Source of the DNA: Gnetum montanum | Lineage: Eukaryota; Streptophyta; Gnetopsida; Gnetales; Gnetaceae | Assembly: GCA_015680685.1 (NCBI GenBank) | Contig: MNCI01017937.1 | Location: 409,011-445,121 of the forward strand | Direction of reading: 5' to 3' | DNA length: 36,111 nucleotides | Part shown: positions 21,990 through 32,849 of the stretch, piece by piece | How the letters are laid out: the number at the start of each line of letters is the position of its first letter | How positions within the stretch are numbered: the stretch's first letter is position 1 | Translations under genes and position numbers: made by a program | Notes under the pieces: model-generated | What the model was told of the DNA's origin: nothing | Database searches by the model: none | What the model saw: the letters and a program-made list of their open reading frames with translations, nothing else

Positions 21990-23033
21990 TTGGAAAGAAA
22001 CTATTATAAAGTGAACCTAAAAACTCCTAGGTTCATAGAAATAGATTCACTCTTACCTCCTTTAGAGGCTAAGAGATTCCTCCTAAGAATCATAGATTTG
22101 AAAACACTATTACCAGGGAGAAATTCTTTCTATGGCTCTTCTTCTTCTACATCTCAAGTAAAAGAAGAAAGTCTTAGAATAATTTTTAAAGAATTAGGAA
22201 TAACTTATGATGTAAACAAGATTCTAGGTAAAACACCCAATGATGAAGAAAAGGTTAAAGATGTGCTTGAAAATACAAGAACTAGTTCAAATGTAAAATA
22301 TGATAAAGTAGATTCTCCTGCAACTTTAGCCCCTACGAAAGTCGATAATGGATGCCCACATAAATTTGTAGTAAAGTATAATCATAAATATCACTATGTA
22401 GAATGCAATAAATTATGACATGTAGGTATGAACATGATGGAAGAAGCAAAATCATCTAATGAAAGTAAACCAAAGAAGTTAGTGTATAGGTTATACCAGA
22501 AACCTTCTACTGACATTTCCTCTAATATCATTAGATTACAAAATTGGACAAATGATAAACTTAGTGCTCTAATGGAAAAACATTATTACATAGAAGCTAA
22601 GCTATTAAAGAATAAACAATTTTTAGATAATATTTACAATGAGATCAAAAAACCATTATCTAAAAAGAAGGAGACAAAACCTACAGACAAAAGTAAACCT
22701 CCTTCACATGGAATTCCAAACTATGGTACAAATCTAGATCCCCCTAGCTCATAAATAGACTATAGGCCTAGATAATCCTATGTCCAAAAGGGTAAAGAAA
22801 GAATTAATATGAATGATGAGTTTAGTGCTGGACCAATGGTAATTACTACTAGTGGTACTTGTCAAATTGAACTTGCACCAAAATCTTTAGTGGAAGAAGG
22901 TTTAGATGAGATGCTAAAATATGTCCTTAAAGAACAATGTCTAAAACTCATAGATGAGACCTTAAAGACTATAAAAATATTTCTTCTAGAACAATTAGTG
23001 AAAAAGAACCTAAATTTAATATGGATGGTTTAG
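21990..23033 (+). pseudogene. Pararetrovirus polyprotein, middle segment (movement/coat region)
   Basis: Three consecutive frame-3 open pieces (21990-22418, 22428-22754, 22809-23033) separated by single stops, so they were once one frame. The first ends with a Cys/His cluster at about 22350-22415 (CPHKFVVKYN, then HYVEC), possibly a zinc-binding element. The second is lysine-rich and coil-forming (EAKLLKNKQFLDNIYNEIKK), then a Lys/Pro/Ser-rich tail. The third is acidic-basic mixed and ends where a frameshift to frame 2 occurs near 23000-23020. No enzymatic motif is present. Assignment to the movement/coat portion is by position. Confidence 0.5.
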
Positions 23034-24500
23034 GTATAGAAGAACATAAAATTGTCGTAGATAAAATTGTTGGATTTTTAGATAGACAAGTTTTACTAGA
23101 TAAAAAGTCTTCTAGACAAGCTATCCAAAATGTAATATTTAATTTTTATAGGAAATCTAAGAAGATGATAGAACCAACTTGAAATCAATATTAAAGAAAA
23201 ATTATTAAATAGTCCTACCATCATATTTCTTAGTACCATTAGTAAGGAATTTATAGGAAATAAAGAAAATATCATCATAGATTGTTGCAAACAATATTTT
23301 TCTTTGAAGCTCCATTGAATCCAAGATATAGATAAGTTCTTAGATAAAATGGAATCTTGGTACTATAAAGATAGGTTAGCTCATGATCGTGTTGCTAAGG
23401 AATACCGGTTAGGTGCCATGCCCCAAAATTTTGCAAGAAAATTATTAGCATGAGATTAAATTATGTAAGAAGACATTAGATGACATTAGTTTTAGTTATA
23501 TTGGGCAACTTATTAATGAATTTAATCAAGAATTATGTCAAGATATCCATGCTCGAGATGTGATGAAAACTATAAATACAAAATTAGGCAAATCATTTTG
23601 CTCTAAAATTTGTCTTGAGCATAAGTGGTCAAAATTTTGTTGTACAAGTCACAAAGGAAAAGGTGGTAAATAGAGGAAACCTAAATATAGGTCTCCTTTG
23701 TCTAAACCTCTCTCTCACCCGCATCCTCAATCGGCATTCTGAGGCATGTTTAAATGACAAAAGAAGCCTTTACCATGAGAACAAGCCAAATACTACATTT
23801 GTAAAGGTCAAATGACGTAAAAAGAACCACCACTCTAAAAAAGTTAACTTTATTGAACATTATAATCTCTCTAAAAAATACTATGATTATGTTATTGATC
23901 CCTCTTATTTTTTTGCACTTAGAGATTTTTACATTGAATTTGATGAGTATTGTGAACCCTCTACTTTCGATGTTGAGGCTTCTCATTTTTCTACCAAGGG
24001 AGTTGATGATGGTCTCCAAGGGTTAAGTCTTGATGGAGATAGCTCAAATGATTATGTGTATTATTGCACAATGAATAGATTAGGCTGGAGATGCCCTTTA
24101 AGAAGAATAATCACTACTCACCCATTTGAACATGATTCATGTCCATTAGAGTCTCCAACTCCATTTGCACAAAAACAAACACCCTTAGAACCTTTTAGTG
24201 ATGATCCCACATATTAACTTATTCTAACAGAAGTTAGACAATTAGAACATATGTTAGAAACAAAACCTATAGATGACATCAATAGGTTCATGTCACTAAA
24301 AAAACAACTAAATGACAAGAGACAAGAATTATCTAGTCAAGAATATCAACTTAGAGAGAAAATACTTAGATCTCCTAACTCACAGCCCTTAGAATTTGAT
24401 ATAGACTTAGAAGTTCAATTAGATATGGAAATCAAACAACATGAGCAATCAACAGAACAAGTCCCAAAGTCTATTATTCACCTATACTGTATTGAATAAT
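23021..24500 (+). pseudogene. Pararetrovirus polyprotein, coat-protein-like segment
   Basis: Frame-2 coding signal resumes at 23021 and runs with several stops to 24500. Around 23600-23820 lies a basic stretch (Lys/Arg-rich, with isolated Cys/His) in the position of the nucleic-acid-binding end of caulimovirid coat proteins. It is followed at about 23840-24050 by an aromatic and acidic stretch (YYDYVIDPSYFFALRDFY). Piece 24251-24499 is a charged, probably coiled-coil linker (KKQLNDKRQELSSQEYQLRE) leading to protease. The exact domain limits cannot be set by eye. Stops at 23184-23186, 23451 and elsewhere, and a locally unclear frame near 23290-23460, show that it is dead. Confidence 0.5.
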
Positions 24501-24619
24501 TACAAAAATACATATAGTGGGCTATGAATGAGTTTGAAGAAATAGAAAAGGAAGAAGAAATTGCTCAAAGATAATAGTATGAAGAAGAAACAAAAGCAAT
24601 GCTAGTCCAACTAGTGAAC

Positions 24620-25165
24620 CATAATGAAAAGACAACTTCTCTTCCACTAGTAACATTTCAAGTAAGGTTCCCTCCCTACAAGGCATACATTGTAAACACC
24701 TTAATAGATAGTGCAGTAGATATTTCATTAGCTTGATGGTCCTACATTCCATCCTATTTTTGGTAGAAAAAAAATCCAACTAATGTTATTTTTGACAAGC
24801 AAGAGTCTTCTTTGACATATACTACCAAAATCCCTATTAAACTATGAGATGGACCAGTTATAGAACTTAAGGTATTTTTCCACAATATGAATACATATGT
24901 TTTATTGGTAGGCACAAATAATATTAAAAATTATAAGCCTTATATAGTAGGAACTAATTATGTTAAAATAGGAAAATATAAGTTCCTTAGAAATAAAATA
25001 TATATTGAAAGATTTCCATCCCTTAAAATGATGAAAGAAAATACAAGTTCATGGGTAATCAATAGTGTGGAGGAAAATAAAATAGAGATAAATAAAATCC
25101 AAGAAAAACTCCTTACACTTGCATCTAAAGATCCTATTATTTTTAGGCATAAGAAAACCTATTAG
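24620..25165 (+). pseudogene. Pararetrovirus aspartic protease segment
   Basis: At 24692-24735, frame 2 reads VNTLIDSAVDISLA, the retropepsin active-site strand. The Asp and Ser are retained, but the glycine of the usual Asp-Thr/Ser-Gly triad reads Ala. Shortly after comes a TGA stop in place of a normal residue (about 24737). The 92-codon piece 24887-25165 carries the remainder and the linker to RT (NTYVLLVGTNNIKNYKPYIV, then a Lys/Glu-rich helix). The enzyme would have processed the polyprotein. Inactivated by substitution and stops. Confidence 0.65.
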
Positions 25166-25179
25166 TGTAGGATATGGCT

Positions 25180-25960
25180 TAAGTATGGTGTCAAAATAAA
25201 AGCCAAAGCACACCAAATAGGTATGCCTCCATCACTAAAATAGGAGTGTAATGAAAAAATCAGAATGCTACAAGAAAAGGATCTAATTGAACCTAGCACT
25301 AGTATGTTTGCTTGCACTATCTTTTTTGTTAATAAAACAGTAGAACAAGTTCAAGGAAAGAAATCCTTAGTAGTCAATTATAAATCTCTGAATGAAATTA
25401 TTAAAGTAGTGCAATATCCAATACCCAGTAAAGATGACCTTTTTCAAAGATTACTCCACAAGCATATATACTCAAAGTTTGATTTGAAATCTAGTTTTTG
25501 GTAGATCTAGGTAGAAGAGCAAGATAGATGGAAAACAACATTCACAGTACAAGGAGAACTATACCAATGAAAAGCTTTTGCTATTAAAACAACTCCTTTC
25601 ATTTTTCAACAAAAAATGGATAATATCTTTGGAGCATATTCTTTCATTTTGGAATACATAGATGACATCTTCATCATGAGTAAGAATGTTGTTGAACATT
25701 TACTCCATTTAGAAAATTTTTATGAAATTTTTAATAAAGCTGGTTTAGCTCCATTCCCAACCAAAGTCCAAATCAATAAAGAATCAATCAAATTCCTTTG
25801 ACTTGATATTGCACATAGAGGAATTAGCCTTCAAAGGCATATCTTAGAATCCATTGCTAAGTTTCTAGATGAATTGCATGATAGGAAACAACTGCAACAA
25901 TTCCTAGGATGGATAAATTATGTATCAAGATTTTATGAACATCATGCAACTGATTAAAAA
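25180..25960 (+). pseudogene. Pararetrovirus reverse transcriptase segment
   Basis: Frame 2 throughout. Piece 25265-25504 contains the fingers and early palm: EKDLIEPSTSMFACTIFFV, SLVVNYKSLNEIIKVVQYP and IYSKFDLKSSFW. Two TAG stops follow within three codons (25502-25504, 25508-25510), both at positions usually holding glutamine. Piece 25616-25801 has the catalytic box YIDDIFIMSK (YIDD at 25655-25666) and continues to thumb; a TGA follows at 25799. The thumb region ends with a KQLQQFLGWINYVSRFY block, characteristic of caulimovirid RT rather than gypsy. The polymerase would copy pregenomic RNA into DNA; here it is inactive. Confidence 0.85.
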
Positions 25961-26079
25961 TTACTTAATGAAAGACTTAGTCAAAATGCTACTCCATGAT
26001 CATTGCAACATACCATAGTTTTCCAATAGATTAAAGACAAATGTAAGAACTTACCTAAGCTCCAACTTCCTATAGATGG

Positions 26080-26400
26080 TAAATTAATTTTAGAAACAAT
26101 GCCTTTGTTGAATTTTGGGAAGTAGCTTTAAAAGAACAAAAGGAGAATGTCATTATGATCTATAGATACTCTTCAGGCAAGTTCAATGGTGCACAAGCAA
26201 ACTATCACAAAATACACAAAGAACTACTTGCCATTGTAAAAGGGGTGGAAAAATTTTATTTTTTTCTACAAGGAACAAATTTTATTATACATAGTGATTT
26301 AAAGCATTTTGATAAGTACTTAAGTTCTAAAGCTTTAAATAAATTTTCTCATATGAGGCTTATCCAATGGGCTCTTTTTCTTGTGAATTTTGATTTCTAG
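26080..26400 (+). pseudogene. Pararetrovirus RNase H segment
   Basis: Frame 1 (a frameshift separates it from RT between about 25960 and 26110). The open piece 26155-26400 holds HKIHKELLAIVKGVEKFYFF, the helix with the catalytic Glu, and FIIHSDLKHFDKYL, with the catalytic Asp. It ends at a TAG just before IEYI, the typical end of this domain. It would degrade the RNA strand during replication. The first catalytic strand, toward 26080, is degraded. Confidence 0.8.
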
Positions 26401-27342
26401 ATAGAATATATTAATGGTGTTCAAAATAGCTTGTAGATTTCCTAACCAGAGAGTTCCAACTCTTTGCTACTAATGCTTAATTTTCTATTTGTAGATTTAC
26501 TATAGAATGAAGGATGGACTCTCCAATCCTCCAATTGCATTACAGCATGTGGAAGTATTGATGTCTATATTCCTATATTAGACAAAACCTAAATAAGATT
26601 TGCACATTAATCCTACTCGAATGATTTCCTATCTATTGCCAAAACCATCAATCCTTATGCCATAGTAAGCTACAAAGTCCATACCTCCAACCAAGAACTT
26701 GTTCTCATTAGTCCTCATGTTTCTTTGTGTACATATGTTGAATTGAATTTATTGGATTTTGGCTAATGGTTCTTCCCTCATATGCTAAAATGTCCATTAT
26801 ATCAACCAATCCCATTTCACTTATTTAGGGTTGATCTATATCCTCGCTATCAAAGTGATTCTGGAGAATTTTGGTCTTGGTGGACAAAGTATGGTCATAA
26901 TCCTACATATATCCCTGATCAATATCCTAGACACCATCTTAGAAAACATCATTAAGATTATCTATTCTACACAAATCCTTAGTCTAGAGGATGAAATTTG
27001 ATTAACGAAGGATCTACTTCTATGTATCTCTTGGTTAGTTGTATTTCTAGATGGATCAACTGGATGAACTCCTAGGGATATGCTTTTTACTAGGTTGTCT
27101 ACACTGCAAATCCTTATGACATCCAACAACATTGTGAAAGGAATAAAAGAGGTTGTAGAACTTTTGAATTATACAATCTTTATGATCACCTTCCTTTGTA
27201 TAAAGCAAGAGGTGGATATGAATGCATAGTTATCTATGCTAGCATCCAATTCCTCTCACAAAGATTTTTTGCTTCAACTCTTAGTGATGATGACTCCAGT
27301 AGTGATGATGGAGATAGTCTAGTTGATCTGGAATCTAATTAG
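26400..27342 (+). pseudogene. Pararetrovirus C-terminal region after RNase H, function unidentified
   Basis: The same frame 1 as RNase H stays largely open to a TAG at 27340-27342, about 300 codons. Between 26626 and 26955 only one stop interrupts roughly 110 codons. Visible blocks are VDLYPRYQSDSGEFWSWWTK, then YGHNPTYIPDQYPRHHL, and a strongly acidic tail near 27283-27330 (SDDDSSSDDGDSLVD). The tryptophan-rich block and acidic end look like a real domain. I do not recognise its family; a role like that of the downstream proteins of other caulimovirids is possible but unproven. Stops include 26764 and 26953. It ends about 200 bases before the right terminal repeat. Confidence 0.6.
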
Positions 27343-27546
27343 ATTCCCTATAATTAAAAATTATGTGGTCTACCATTAAGTACAATTATGATTCCTCACA
27401 TGTAAGAACAGTATCTAGGAATAGTGCCTCCATTGACAAAAGTGAAATATGTAGCAATGTCTCCACTAACAAAGTGGAGTTGTAATGATGCTTCCTCTCT
27501 AGTGTGTAATGACCTGGAATGCATTTAGAAGCTTCAATAGGCCTCA

Positions 27547-27834
27547 CCATCTCCTATATAACCATATGGAATCATTAAGAGAGAACCAGATTAGAGATAA
27601 CTTTAGATGAATTTCCTTGCTTTCTAAGAAGCATTCCTTTGTACTCTTTGTTTGCATCTTTGCTTATCAGCAACGTGAATAATATGAGCAAAGAGTTTCT
27701 TTGCATTATCTTTGTGAGCATTCTTCTCTTTAGTATTTTCTTCTAAATTGTAATCTATCTGCACATTAGAATCTATTATTGATTGAGCAATGAAAATCAC
27801 AAAACCAAGCAAAATGAACAATCTAGGCAAGGAG
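27547..27834 (+). repeat. Right terminal direct repeat of the pararetrovirus copy
   Basis: Aligns with 20790-21091, including the TATA box (27555-27561). It ends in ggcaaggag at 27834, at the same base where the left copy meets the primer binding site, and continues into unrelated DNA. It would supply the terminal redundancy of the pregenomic RNA. An open minus-strand stretch here is a shadow. Confidence 0.85.
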
Positions 27835-27967
27835 AGGTTTATGTTGGTCAGTGTGGCCTTAGCCTATTTAGTGCACTTTATGCTAGTTAGCGTAATTACA
27901 TTTCGTGCTATGTAATGTAAATAGAATGTCAAAGATAGTTTATGTTAGATAAGATGAAAGTATTTTT

Positions 27968-28115
27968 ATGCATAGTAGCATAAAAGTAACCTAAGGATTT
28001 TTTTTTACACTATTTAGTGCAAAAGTAGTATAAGTATTTTTTTTTACACTATTTAATGTAAAAGTGGTATAAGGATTTTATTTACACTATTAAACATAAA
28101 AGTGGTGTAAAGGAT
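27968..28115. repeat. Short tandem array, 38-39 bp unit, about four copies
   Basis: Units of the form acactatttagtgcaaaag…ataag followed by a T-run start at about 27968 (variant), 28007, 28046 and 28084. The unit core cacta-tt-tagtg is itself an inverted repeat. The same words (tatttagtgcac, tttatgc) also occur just upstream at 27865-27890. It lies about 130 bases beyond the pararetrovirus end. Confidence 0.8.
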
Positions 28116-29530
28116 GGACTAAAATGGAAAATAACATCAATGGCTATTACTTTTACATTTTTAATAGCAAGAGCATGATATCAAAGGTAGATAAGTGACA
28201 TGCTACTGAGATGAAAAGTGAAAAAGGGTGCAACAAGGCTATGAAGGAGGCACATCCCATGGAGGAGATGGCCTAGGAGATATTGCCACATCCTAGAGAC
28301 AATGACCTAGAGATTGTGTCATCATCTAGGTTTTTATTATTCATTCTTATGATTCTTTTGTTGTTATTATTTTACATTGTCATGTGGTCTTAGCATAGAA
28401 TAGTTTCATGCAAAGTATTTTTGAAAATTGTACTCTTTATTATACATTTGACCCTTATGGGGTATGTCTTATGCTACTAATTTTATTCATGATTTTATAT
28501 TTGGCCATCATATATTTTTTTTACATGTCAAATGTTCATTGAAATGTATGCACAAGTCCTTGCATTTTTTTGTTTTCATCTACAATTGTTTTTACACTAT
28601 ATATATAGTTTACAGTTAGAATTATTTGAAAATATGCTTGCAAGAATAAACTTAGCTTAATCTAAATTTTTTCTTTATAACCTAGTTTTTACATTGATGT
28701 TATGAAATCTACCATTCTCACATTTTATGCTAAGCTATAGTAGTTTATGCTAAAGCTCATCACTTTATGTGTTCTCTCTTTTCTAAGCTAATTGTTTACA
28801 CTAGTATAAAAGAACTTAGCTAGTTTTTGAGTATGTATCATGGTATTTCTATGCTACATGAGTGATAGCTGTATGTTATGTTTCTCATGAATTTATTAAT
28901 TATATGATATTATATATTTTTATGACTTTGTACCTTGTGATTACATTGGAATGTTTTTAGTTATAAAATTTGGGATCACTAGCTATTACTCAAGAAGACT
29001 CTAGTTGTAGTAGAGTTGATGGATATTTTGTGCTTCATGAAGATCGTAATTTCAAATTATACTATCATTAAAATGAAAATTAATGAGAACATGAAAGTAT
29101 GATTCAATCCTAGAATAGACAAATTTCTATTCTACTTAGTTCAAAACATCAGCATGATCTTCTTGTGACATCTAAGAATGCTAATCATGGACATGATATT
29201 AGAGACCATCCTTGCTCAAACTTTAAACTATGTTTTGGAGTAGATGAAAGATGAGGATCCTTGTGAAATCAAAGTAGAATACCAAGGAAGAACATATTAA
29301 TTTTTTGTTTAACAATTATTTATGATTTGATAGTAGGATTTATATATTATTTTCAACACAAATAACATAGTTTTGCTAACCTACAAGTCTTTGAATGTAT
29401 TTTGCAATTCATCAACCAATGCCTATCTACTACATGCATAAGTAGATATATATACATAACCTTAGGTACTACCTATTTCTTACATGACATCTAAGGTTGC
29501 TTGTTTGACATTATGTGTGTTTTACATTTA
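28115..29530. other. No recognisable gene; possible promoter/intron-like DNA
   Basis: AT-rich DNA without a clear domain on either strand. TATA-like strings occur at about 28594-28606 and 28804-28810. It could be upstream or intronic sequence of the coding relic that begins near 29530, but nothing fixes that. Confidence 0.3.
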
Positions 29531-29795
29531 TAGGCCCAAGAAAGACCAACTTTTTTTAGTGGATAAGACTTTAGTTCTTGTTCAAACAACATTAGATACA
29601 TGATCCCAAGGTGATAATATCAATATTTAGATAGCCACCTAGATCACATGTAAAATAGAAAATTATAAAATATAGTACTCATAGACACACTAGATATGTA
29701 TTAATATATATTTTATTCATGAATTTTAGGAGTATCCAGATTTGGCATAGAAATATCATTTCCATATAAGGCATCATAAGTGCTCAAGAAATATG

Positions 29796-29908
29796 GTGAG
29801 TAACCTTCAGTTTAACCCTCTATTATTTGATTAACCCATATACGTAACTAATAAATTGTGATTTTGCATATTTTGCACGAAAAACTATTGTAACTATCAT
29901 TGCATTAG
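29796..29908 (+). other. Putative GT-AG intron
   Basis: Donor atg|GTGAGTAACC at 29796 and acceptor TGCATTAG|gct ending at 29908, 113 bases, AT-rich. Removing it joins two stretches in the same reading frame (phase 0). That is the best single sign that the surrounding relic came from a spliced gene. Confidence 0.5.
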
Positions 29909-32253
29909 GCTTCACCAAGAAGAAAATTTTTTCTTAGGTGGGGTGAAGTTGAAAAAGATCAAGAATGATTAACAAATTTGGCCTCTATAAAAGTAAGGAA
30001 GAAAATGATTAAAAATTAGCTTTTAATTTTTTGATACTACCAAATCTTTCCATATTATTGATGAATATGGTCAATTGAGTAGATTAATTCAATGAGAAAG
30101 GTAGAAAATTTTGTACACAAGTCCATGGTTTGCTATTTGTGTTAGCCATTAGTAAGGATTTCTTTTATGAATTTTTTTAGGCCTCAAAACAATGCAAATG
30201 TAGCTAATCAAGGAGGTAATAAATTGAGCAAAAGAGGAGGTATAGAGGCTTGGCTAAACTCACCTTTGAATGATAGCTATCATTGGAAATGTATCAAGAC
30301 AAGATCATCAATAAGATTTACTCTCTATTCCATGCTAGGGGCTTTCCTATACTACTATGTCAGTGTTAGATCATAGGTCTTCAACAAGCATGAATCATAA
30401 GGAAGGTTGTACCTAATTGAACATATTTTGACTAGGCAACTACATTGATCAAAGGTATTCAAAGTGAAATTAAGAAGATTCACAAAAGGATAATCTCATT
30501 GTACCATGAATACTTTGCATTTTTCATTTACTATCTAAAAAGGTTTGAGAAGTTTCTAGTGGTTAAGCATAATAAGGAATGGGTTGAGAGGGATAACATC
30601 CAACTATCTAAACATTGAATAAAATAATTTTAAGATATATTTTAAGATTAAAATTCATGTTTGGAGTATATAGGAGAATTTTTATCATTCACAACTAAAG
30701 GAATAATTTTACAATAAGGATATTTCCCTAAAAGCTATGGTGTTGATCGAATGGTAACCAGGGATAAGGATGAGTATGCCAAGTGAATGGATGAAACAGA
30801 AAAAGGTGCTAGAAAGAAAAAGATCAAACTAAAAAGGGGGAAGGAAGAAATTCTTCCTCTTAATAAGCCTAAAGGAACTCATCTCTTACAAATTAATGTG
30901 ATCAAGCTTCAATATTAGCTAGCATGTATGTTAAAGAATTTAATTGTTATTATTTTCTATGTTTCAAGTTTTGTGGCTTAATAAAAAATTTGTAAATTTA
31001 GCATGATAAAAGATAGGATAAATAAGACACATAGGCAGATGGAGATGGAGAAAAAAGTGAGATAGAAAATGGAATGGCTCTTAGAAGAGGCCTATCTAAG
31101 TTTTGATGAAGAGAACCCTATGCCACCAATAAGCCTCCATTCCCCTAGGTCACCCGAGGACTTATGTTATATATTCAACATAAGAAAAAACCCTTAGAAT
31201 AATTAAGCTAACATTGCATTTTCTTGTTAAACAGAATTTGAGGCCCTGAGGGATCCTATTCCACTTATGCTATGAAGAAACATTTTGATAGAAAATCCTA
31301 ACATGGAAGAATTCATAAAAGGAGTGTTACAAGACCTAAGCAATAGATCACAACAAGTGGCACCTAAGGCTACTAAGTGCCAATAGTGCATTTACATTGC
31401 TTAGTTCTATATAGGATTATTGAAATATTGAATCATTTCTTTTTAACTTGGATAGCTTGAAACATTAATTTGGATCCTTCAAGTTATATGGAGTTTACTA
31501 AGCTTCCTATTTTGTCACCAAAATGTGCAACTATGCCATGTGCACTATTTGAAGAGGTAGTGAATTAGCCTTCTTTATGTTTGAATCTTATTGTAAAAGA
31601 AATTAGGTAAATAAGGCTATATGAAAGGACATTACTAATCTAGAGTCTTAGGTCCAGGCTCTCTCAAAAGAGAAAAAAGTTTGAAGGACTACTAATAGGG
31701 GAGCTTTATGGATCAATGAGATCAATTGGGTTCATTATTGATCTACAATACAACAAAATGTTTCAATGAACAGACGAAGCCTTGAGAAAGATCTCAAGAA
31801 GAAATCAAGGATTGAAAATTCCATGAAATAAAGAAACTACTATGTGTTAATCACGGACTAAGGTAAGACTCAAAAGGCCCATAAAAAGTTATAGAAGGCT
31901 AAGAAAGAAGAAAATAAGAAGGCATGGAATGCTTAAGCTATTAAAAAGAATAAACTAAAGATATTTACCCAAAAGATAGGGACTACTAATACTTTTTAGT
32001 ATTTATTTAATCCATGGAAGTGACTAGAATTCAAGAAGCTCATTTCCTAATAGCATTAGGCTAAACTTCCATGGCAACCTTACTAGGTAAAGCCCTAAAA
32101 TGGTCATACATTGAATAAGAAAAGATTCTCAAAGGCATAAAATTGGAAGATATTGACTAAGCAAATAGATTAGAAGAAGAAATTATATGTCACTTTTAAA
32201 AAGGTATTCCAAAGTTTACACCTTAAGATGTATTTTATGGTTCTCCATCTAAC

Positions 32254-32334
32254 GTAAGCTCTACAGCTTTCTATTGTTTGTGATTTTATCATTTCTTAAA
32301 ACTAGCTATTACAAGTTTTGATTTGATTTTCTAG
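32254..32334 (+). other. Putative GT-AG intron near the end of the relic
   Basis: Donor aac|GTAAGCTC at 32254 and acceptor TTTGATTTTCTAG|gtc ending at 32334, 81 bases, T-rich before the acceptor. The frame is open on both sides (FYGSPSN before; VPSNRSDGNHDVKDYYDGG after) and stays in phase. Confidence 0.45.
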
Positions 32335-32849
32335 GTCCCTAGTAATAGGAGTGATGGTAATCATGATGTTAAAGATTACTATGATGGTGGTAGTAGTCAT
32401 GGTGGGTGTCATCCCTAGGATCTTGCAACGTAGCTACTAGTATCTATCAATTGTTTGTATTTATTTGAAGAAGTCATAAGTAGCCTAGTTTTCTAAACTT
32501 AAATATGTAAGCTACTATAGGTTGAATTTAATGATAATTTTTTATTTTATGTTTTATCTTTTTTGTTCTATTTTAATTTTATCAACATCAAATAATAACA
32601 TCTATAAACATTTAAAACATAAAGTAAGTAGAAGTAAATGCCTAAACATAGCAAAAAAAATGTGAAAACCATGGTTATAAAGGAAAAGAAAAGCATAGAA
32701 AAAAGACAAAATGGGATTTAACTATGAAGTTATTTCCAAATTTTAGATAAGTTAGGACATTTCTTACATGTGATTTTATACTATACATTTGTTTATTCCA
32801 TCAAATCAAAAGGTAGTTAATCCCATGCATTATCTACAGAAGATATATA

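Larger units (their letters stand above)
20790..27834 (+). mobile_element. Endogenous pararetrovirus (Caulimoviridae-like), near full-length, degenerate
   Basis: Order of parts: direct terminal repeat with TATA box, tRNA-Met primer binding site, one long broken coding region (21234-27342) with coat-like, protease, RT and RNase H segments but no integrase, and a second terminal repeat. The distance between equivalent repeat points is 6743-6758 bases, close to one caulimovirid genome. The coding region uses frame 3 to about 23020, frame 2 to about 25960 and frame 1 to 27342. That means only two net frameshifts plus scattered stops, so the ancestor probably had a single ~2,000-codon polyprotein, as in petuvirus-like genomes. 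Lack of integrase and the RT type set it apart from gypsy. It is defective. It sits inside the minus-strand gypsy element 4. Confidence 0.85.
29530..32400 (+). pseudogene. Unidentified multi-exon coding relic
   Basis: Plus-strand open segments are separated by sequences with good plant splice signals. An exon around 29731-29795 (EYPDLA…KYHFHIRHHKCSRNM) joins in phase across a GT-AG intron to ASPRRKFFLRWGEVEKDQE at 29909. Later open pieces are 30167-30376 (LYSMLGAFLYYYVSV), about 30444-30620 (IKKIHKRIISLYHEYFAFF), a Lys-rich basic stretch near 30790-30890, LEEAYLSFDEENPMPPISLH at about 31080, and a Lys/Glu coiled-coil-like part at 31620-31970. The end near 32335-32395 is Gly/Ser/His-rich. Acceptor-like tracts precede 29534, 29731, 30180 and 31235. 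Scattered stops show decay. I do not recognise the family; a transposon gene or host gene fragment are both possible. Confidence 0.45.
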
